In this document: positions 5,871 to 10,025 of the stretch, one piece after another
How positions within the stretch are numbered: position 1 is the stretch's first letter
How the letters are laid out: every line of letters starts with the position of its first letter
From: Treponema sp.
GTDB taxonomy: Bacteria > Spirochaetota > Spirochaetia > Treponematales > Breznakiellaceae
DNA: 10,025 nucleotides
Direction of reading: 5' to 3'
Assembly: GCA_031263265.1 (NCBI GenBank)
Contig: JAISGE010000175.1
Span: 1 to 10,025 of the forward strand
Notes under the pieces: generated by a model
What the model was told of the DNA's origin: nothing
The model's database searches: none
Seen by the model: the letters and a program-made list of their open reading frames with translations, nothing else
Translations under genes and position numbers: made by a program

Positions 5871-7147
5871 GCTTTGACGCATCCTTACCCACTGTTCACG
5901 CCAAGACGTGGCGACAGGCAGAACGTCAGGATACTGAATACCCTCCCCGCTTGACCAGTTACCAGGCCCCCAGGGGTAATCCGATTAGTTTTATATTAGA
6001 ACGTTTCGAGTTTTCAGGGGGACAATCGGTGGATACCGCAGAATATCCCTTTAATGGCTTGTGGTCCAATGAACGCTTAAACGAGAAGCCCCAAGCATTG
6101 CATATTACGGGCTTTATTCGGGGACCTGAGTATATAACCGCCAGAAACACCCTCATTGAATCGTTGCGGGTCAGTACCGACGATGAGACACCGGGCTTTC
6201 TCGACCTCCCCTTTTGGGGTCGCTTCCCGGTGGTGGTAACCGATTATACGCTATCCGAAAAGACCGATGAAAAAGGGCAATGTTCACTACGCCTTGAGTG
6301 CAAACGGGCAGGAGTAGCTGGCATCGATCGGGTGGTATCCTCAACAACTACCACCATCCGTACCGCGGTAAAAGCCCTCCAAGAGGCGGAGATTATTACC
6401 TTTAAGCAAAGGCTTGAGGATAATCTTGATACGAATACCTTGGTACAAGGCTTTTCTCAGGTGAGGTCTGTATTATTGTCAATATTGGGCCGGGTACAAG
6501 CAGCGCAAACCAGCCTTAATACGATTACCAACACCATTAACGCTCTGTCAAGTCTCATTGCCCAGGGCATTCGATCTCCCCAGGAATTTGCACGGGCCTT
6601 CTTTAATGCGGCTGTATCCATATTCGCAGGGCTGCTTGAGATAAAAAACAGCGTCAATTCCTACGAGGATTTCTCATCCTATCCTGCTCCCGCAAATGCC
6701 AATGAAAGAAACGTGCTCCTTCAATTCCTTTCTGCAAGCACGTTTACCCTTGAGGGTTCGACCGCTACCGTCCCCCAACAAAACACCAAAGAGGCGATAG
6801 AACAGTGTTATCGGATAGGAGCGTTGTGTATGGCAAGCCAGATCATCGTGCAGCTGGGCGTCATATCCTTTCAAACGGCGCACGGGTACTGGACGCTCTT
6901 ACAGCACCTTGAGGCAAGTATCAATCAAGATAATCCTGAGCTATATGCAGCGATTGAAGATGTGCGTATGAGTGTATCCCAGGAACTTGTTGCAAAAGAA
7001 TTAAGCACCGAGGTACACCGTACCTTTATGATTCCTCTCCCCCTCCTTGCTATGGCCCAGTATGTAGGCTGTGATGCGGATAAACTACAGGAACTTAACC
7101 GAGTAGCTGATTCTTTTGTCATTAAGGGGGAGGTGATATATGTCTAG
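5855..7147 (+). CDS. N: DNA circularization / baseplate protein N (Mu gp43-like)
   Basis: This 430-residue protein matches the DNA circularization N-terminal family of Mu gpN. Despite its name, it is a tail/baseplate component in Mu-like phages, encoded between tape measure and hub. Residues about 15-155 carry the domain: 'SFILERFEFSGGQSVDTAEY' (45-64), 'EKPQALHITGFIRGPEYI' (77-94), 'ARNTLIESL' (96-104), 'PGFLDLPFWGRFPVVVTDYT' (113-132) and 'GQCSLRLECKRAG' (141-153). The rest is mostly helical, with a Thr/Ser-rich helix (190-260). The start at 5855 overlaps the tape measure by 16 bases without a clear ribosome site. A GTG at 5867 would give a GTGA overlap and a protein four residues shorter, and is equally possible. 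Mu N is somewhat longer (about 490). Confidence 0.85.
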   Translation: MDDTVSFDASLPTVHAKTWRQAERQDTEYPPRLTSYQAPRGNPISFILERFEFSGGQSVDTAEYPFNGLWSNERLNEKPQALHITGFIRGPEYITARNTLIESLRVSTDDETPGFLDLPFWGRFPVVVTDYTLSEKTDEKGQCSLRLECKRAGVAGIDRVVSSTTTTIRTAVKALQEAEIITFKQRLEDNLDTNTLVQGFSQVRSVLLSILGRVQAAQTSLNTITNTINALSSLIAQGIRSPQEFARAFFNAAVSIFAGLLEIKNSVNSYEDFSSYPAPANANERNVLLQFLSASTFTLEGSTATVPQQNTKEAIEQCYRIGALCMASQIIVQLGVISFQTAHGYWTLLQHLEASINQDNPELYAAIEDVRMSVSQELVAKELSTEVHRTFMIPLPLLAMAQYVGCDADKLQELNRVADSFVIKGEVIYV

Positions 7148-8156
7148 AATAGTGGTCAAGGACGTAACCACCAATAGAGTATTGGTATGGCGGCACCTCT
7201 TTATAAGGAAATCCCTGGATAGTATCTGTCATACCCTAGAAGTGGAAATAGCTCCAACTGAAAGAAAATGGATACATACACACGATAAACTGGAAGTACG
7301 GGTGCCTAATCCGGTTATGAAAGATTCGGAAGAAGCAGGAGGAAGGCGGGTAACCACGGTGTTGGTGGACGAAATAACGGCACAGGTGGACGGATCAACC
7401 CACCGCATTACCGTACTGGGACGCTCTCCTGCCCGGGATATGATTGATTCGACCTTCAGTGATGATTATCCAGAAATGACCCTCAAAGCGCTTACGAATA
7501 GAATAGGGGGGAAGTTTAGTATAACCTGTGAAACCTTTCCCAATACCGAAGACCCGACGCAACTGGTTCCGGCGTTCTGCTTGGAAGGGGAAAGCCCGTG
7601 GATAAAACTGGTAAATGAGGCGAATAATCAGGGGTTTCTGTTTACGGCAAACGAAGCGGGTAACTTATATTTATGGAAAGCAGGGCGCGGGAATCCTGAG
7701 CACTTTCATCTGACTGAAGGGATAAATATCAAAACCATCAGATGGACCGAAAATGGCTCTGAACAATTCCACCGGTATATCGTTACTGGAGGAGGTAACA
7801 ACGTCCAGCTTGTAGATAGTACCTGCGAAAACAATCGGGAGTTAACCATTGACATGACCGATCCGGCTATTACCCAAACAAAACTGGAACGCCGGGCACA
7901 AACCGAGATGCGCCGGCGACGAGAAACTCGTACCAGGGTTACCGTATCCGGCTGGGGACTTACCGATGAACAGATAAAACGGTTAGGGCCGACCGAGGAA
8001 AAAGAAGTGTTCTGGGTACCGAATATACTCATCCTGGTTACCGTCCCCTCTCTTGGATTAGCTGATAGACTGTTAATCTGTGAAGTGGAATATGAGGCAA
8101 GCCCTGAGATGTTGGGATGTACGATTACGGTGGTAAATCATGAGGCATATCTATGA
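7140..8156 (+). CDS. P: Baseplate hub protein P (Mu gp44-like)
   Basis: This 338-residue protein is the tail hub homologous to Mu gpP (about 379 residues), of the T4 gp27/P2 gpD structural class. It joins the tube to the spike. Recognisable points are the opening 'FIRKSLDSICHTLEVEIAP' (21-39), the hallmark 'HRITVLGRSPARDMIDST' (88-105; Mu-like proteins have G-R-S-x-x-x-D-L-V-D), 'ESPWIKLVNEANNQGFLFTA' (151-170), 'RYIVTGGG' (212-219), an 'RRAQTEMRRR' helix (251-260) and a final 'LGLADRLLICEVEYEASPEM' (305-324) with the typical hydrophobic ending before 'HEAYL'. An excellent ribosome site, GGAGGTGAT at 7129-7137, precedes the ATG. It overlaps N by 8 bases and the spike gene by ATGA. Confidence 0.88.
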   Translation: MSRIVVKDVTTNRVLVWRHLFIRKSLDSICHTLEVEIAPTERKWIHTHDKLEVRVPNPVMKDSEEAGGRRVTTVLVDEITAQVDGSTHRITVLGRSPARDMIDSTFSDDYPEMTLKALTNRIGGKFSITCETFPNTEDPTQLVPAFCLEGESPWIKLVNEANNQGFLFTANEAGNLYLWKAGRGNPEHFHLTEGINIKTIRWTENGSEQFHRYIVTGGGNNVQLVDSTCENNRELTIDMTDPAITQTKLERRAQTEMRRRRETRTRVTVSGWGLTDEQIKRLGPTEEKEVFWVPNILILVTVPSLGLADRLLICEVEYEASPEMLGCTITVVNHEAYL

Positions 8157-8725
8157 ATGGTATTAAAGAGCTAGCCGCGAAACTACGTAATCTATGTTGT
8201 CTGTCCGATTTCCAGAGACGATATGAAGACGGGAAGATACAGATAAAAACCCATAACGGGAAAGTACTGGAACAACATGAGGCGTTCCCCTATGGCTTTT
8301 TTTCCAAGGCAAAGAGCGGTAAGGTCTTAGTACTTTGTCAAGGTGGAAACCTTGACAGCTTTGAACTCTTGCCTGTGGTGAAAGCAGAAGAGGTACTGCT
8401 CCCGGAATTGGCTGAGGCAGATGTTGCGATCTATACCGAGGCAGGTGGCTGGGTTATCTGCAGGAATAAGGGCAACGTGGAACTAAATGGTACGGATCAT
8501 GGCGGTATGGTGAAGGTACGGGAATTACAACATCAGTTACAGAAAAATAATGAGCTATTGAGTATCCTCCTTTCGGTGTTGAGAGGTACACCGATAAGTG
8601 AAGCTGGAAATGGCAGCCCCTCAGCACTCCAGGCAGCCCTGGTGACGGCATTGGCATCAGCTGAGGTAGGGGATTTCAGCACTATTGCATCCGATAAGGT
8701 CTTCCATGGCAATGGTAAAAATTGA
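8153..8725 (+). CDS. Baseplate spike protein (Mu gp45-like)
   Basis: This 190-residue protein is close in length to Mu gp45 (about 197), the central spike that punctures the outer membrane. The N-terminal half fits the Mu gp45 family: 'DGKIQIKTHNGKVLEQHEAF' (26-45), the family-typical 'PYGF' (46-49), and 'ADVAIYTEAGGWVICRNKGN' (89-108), an OB-fold-like strand set. The C-terminal part differs from a Mu needle. It has 'GGMVKVRELQHQLQKNN' (117-133), a helix-forming stretch to 145, a Gly/Ser/Ala region and 'GDFSTIASDKVFHGNGK' (173-189), a terminus shared with other phage baseplate proteins. No H-x-H metal motif is present. The ATGA overlap with the hub gene and GAGG at 8142-8145 fix the start. 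A perfect 9-base hairpin lies inside the gene. Confidence 0.82.
   Translation: MNGIKELAAKLRNLCCLSDFQRRYEDGKIQIKTHNGKVLEQHEAFPYGFFSKAKSGKVLVLCQGGNLDSFELLPVVKAEEVLLPELAEADVAIYTEAGGWVICRNKGNVELNGTDHGGMVKVRELQHQLQKNNELLSILLSVLRGTPISEAGNGSPSALQAALVTALASAEVGDFSTIASDKVFHGNGKN
8336..8357 (+). other. Intragenic perfect hairpin with GGAA tetraloop
   Basis: TGTCAAGGT (8336-8344) pairs perfectly with ACCTTGACA (8349-8357) around a GGAA loop, again a GNRA-type tetraloop, with a possible additional G-U pair outside. It lies about 60 codons into the spike gene. No T-run follows, so it is not an intrinsic terminator. It may be chance or a local mRNA structure. Confidence 0.3.
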
Positions 8726-9035
8726 ACAGTGGGCAGATATCCGAGAACTGGTACAGATGAGTATTGGCACCAACAAGGGTACCTGGTGGGCCGACCCCTC
8801 CTTTGGAAGTGACCTATGGCTCTTGAGGCAGACCGGGAAAATAAATGGACAAACCGCAGACACCCTAAGACACCTGATCCTCCAGGCTACCCAATGGCTG
8901 GTGAGTGATGGGCTTGTCCAAGAGATTACCTGCCAAGCTGAACGCTCAGGAAAAAATGAAATAACCTATGAGGTAACGGTAATTCGGGCAAATGGCCCTC
9001 ATGAGTTACTTAAGGAGGTGTGGCATGCCCTTTAG
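8706..9035 (+). CDS. Baseplate wedge protein, GP46 family (Mu gp46, T4 gp25-like)
   Basis: This protein of about 109 residues matches the phage GP46 family, the small wedge component equivalent to T4 gp25 and P2 W that triggers sheath polymerisation on the baseplate. The diagnostic core is 'KGTWWADPSFGSDLWLLRQT', corresponding to the family's RGWWGD ... GSrLWLL. It is followed by a helix 'LILQATQWLVSDGLVQEI' (family: A-L-Q-W-L-V-D-D-G-V) and a closing strand 'NEITYEVTVIRANG'. The N-terminus before this core is shorter than in Mu gp46. The frame is open further upstream, to a TTG at 8685. I chose ATG 8706 because TAAGGT at 8695-8700 is well spaced from it; ATG 8712 is also possible. It overlaps the spike gene by 20 bases. 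Confidence 0.85.
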   Translation: MAMVKIEQWADIRELVQMSIGTNKGTWWADPSFGSDLWLLRQTGKINGQTADTLRHLILQATQWLVSDGLVQEITCQAERSGKNEITYEVTVIRANGPHELLKEVWHAL

Positions 9036-10025
9036 ACGGGATTCGTTGAGTGTTATCCTCGACCGCATCTACGCCCAGTATATGAGCCGCTTTAAGCCGC
9101 TTGAGAGAACACCCCGGTATAATCTGCTTAAAGTAATCTCCGCCGTAGATGCGGGGATGTATCACCAATTACTGGGGGATCTGGATTTTTTGGCCTTGCA
9201 ATTATTCCCGGATACGGCTGAGGGGGAGTATTTACGGGCCCACTGGTCTAGTAGGATTACCCCCTTATATGCAATCGCCGCCAGTGGGGAGGTACTGATT
9301 ACGGGTATTGCCGATAGGCCGGTACCTGCTGGGCTTATCTTTGCATCCTCATCAGGGGAACGGTATTACACCGAACACGCATATCGCATCGGCACGGATG
9401 GAACGGTGGTGGTACGGGTAAAAGCGCAAGGTACCGGCTTACAAACCAATCTTACCACTAGACAAGAACTATCGGTCGTATCGGCCATCCCTGCGGGCAT
9501 ATCGTCAAAGGCTCACAGTACCGGCAGTGGCATTATAGGCGGTGCGAATGCGGAGACCGATGAGGAGTATCTGGTTCGGGTACTGTTGGGACTCCGTAAT
9601 GCCAACCGATATGGGAAATCAGGGGATTTTGCTGCCTGGGCCATGGACGCAAGTCCTGAGGTGTCGGCTGCCTGGGAATATAAACACTTCGGCGTATTGG
9701 GGGCAGTACTCATACAGGTGATAAATGGGTCTCAACTGGATTGGGTACATCCGGTGAGTAATCTCGATATGATACGCGCTTATATAAACGATATCGCACC
9801 GCCTGTGCTCTTTACCGTCCGGACACCAGAAATCATAGACCTTAATCCAGTCGTATCTTTGATACCATCTGAAGATACCAATATGAATCGGGCAGTAGCC
9901 ATAAACCGGATGAAGAGCTATCTACAGGTAAACGCCCGGCCAGGAGTGCAGATTACGGCAGGATCCCTGAGAACCGCCATAATTGATGGGATAACGATAA
10001 CTAATGCTACCGTCAAATTAAACGG
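9025..10025 (+). CDS. Baseplate wedge protein J (Mu gp47-like), cut by window end
   Basis: The frame from ATG 9025 stays open to the window edge, giving at least 333 residues; Mu gp47 is about 360, so most of the gene is present. It belongs to the Baseplate J family, which includes T4 gp6 and P2 J and forms the wedge ring around the hub. Matching motifs are 'EGEYLRAHWSSR' (66-77), 'GEVLITGIADRPVPAGLIF' (88-106), 'RYYTEHAYRIGTDGTVVVRV' (113-132), 'AQGTGLQTNL' (134-143), 'AIPAGISSKAHSTGSGIIGG' (154-173), 'NAETDEEYLVRVL' (175-187) and 'GKSGDFAAWAMDASPEVSAA' (197-216). A near-perfect ribosome site, TAAGGAGGTG at 9011-9020, lies inside the gp46 gene, four bases before the ATG. The gene overlaps gp46 by 11 bases. 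A gp48-like gene would be expected next. Confidence 0.92.
   Translation, partial: MPFRRDSLSVILDRIYAQYMSRFKPLERTPRYNLLKVISAVDAGMYHQLLGDLDFLALQLFPDTAEGEYLRAHWSSRITPLYAIAASGEVLITGIADRPVPAGLIFASSSGERYYTEHAYRIGTDGTVVVRVKAQGTGLQTNLTTRQELSVVSAIPAGISSKAHSTGSGIIGGANAETDEEYLVRVLLGLRNANRYGKSGDFAAWAMDASPEVSAAWEYKHFGVLGAVLIQVINGSQLDWVHPVSNLDMIRAYINDIAPPVLFTVRTPEIIDLNPVVSLIPSEDTNMNRAVAINRMKSYLQVNARPGVQITAGSLRTAIIDGITITNATVKLN

Noticed and set aside
5092..5882. Several overlapping - strand open frames
   Set aside because: They overlap each other and the tape measure, and their arginine/proline/serine-rich content is typical of shadow frames.
8685..8705. TTG start for the gp46-like gene
   Set aside because: The added residues are not family-like and lie deeper in the spike gene, while ATG 8706 has a well-spaced TAAGGT site.
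1..10025. Tailocin, defence island, CRISPR, insertion sequence or other new system
   Set aside because: Every open stretch is accounted for by standard Mu-type head-tail and tail genes in compact order. No tandem direct-repeat array, transposase, tRNA or unexplained cassette is visible.

Overview
The window lies inside a Mu-like, contractile-tailed (myovirus-type) prophage or phage genome. It covers head completion and almost the whole tail and baseplate module. All genes are on the + strand, and nearly every junction is an overlap (ATGA, TAATG) or a gap of under 20 bases, so this looks like one late operon. I see no promoter, terminator, RNA gene, insertion sequence or CRISPR array. No non-coding stretch exceeds about 20 bases, because the apparent gap at 3662-3818 is the -1 extension of the chaperone gene.

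Layout, using phage Mu names. 2-88 is the end of a gp35-like protein. 85-522 is gp36-like (DUF1320). 522-965 is a G-like virion morphogenesis/tail completion protein. 962-1516 is gp37-like (DUF1834). 1503-2957 is the tail sheath (L). 2976-3335 is the tail tube (M). 3347-3661 is the gp41-like tail assembly chaperone, with a predicted -1 frameshift extension to 3819. 3819-5870 is the tape measure. 5855-7147 is the N-like DNA circularization/baseplate protein. 7140-8156 is the P-like hub. 8153-8725 is the gp45-like spike. 8706-9035 is the gp46-like wedge. 9025 onward is the gp47/J-like wedge, cut by the window end.

How the genes work together. The gp36, G and gp37 homologues finish the head-tail joint and the end of the tail. 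The chaperone and its frameshifted form should coat the tape measure and recruit tube subunits onto a baseplate built from N, P, gp45, gp46 and gp47. The sheath then polymerises around the tube. Head-joining genes upstream of the tail cluster favour a phage or prophage over a stand-alone tailocin, but the transposase, portal and capsid genes lie outside the window.

Host. The sequence is of intermediate G+C, with good AGGAGG-type ribosome binding sites. I cannot identify the host. A spirochaete of the Treponema group is only a low-confidence impression.

The most notable feature is a textbook recoding site. A G GGA AAG heptamer, identical to the lambda G-T slippery sequence and in the correct frame, opens a 73-codon -1 extension. 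Its stop codon overlaps the tape-measure start. I found no sign of an undescribed defence or other accessory system here.
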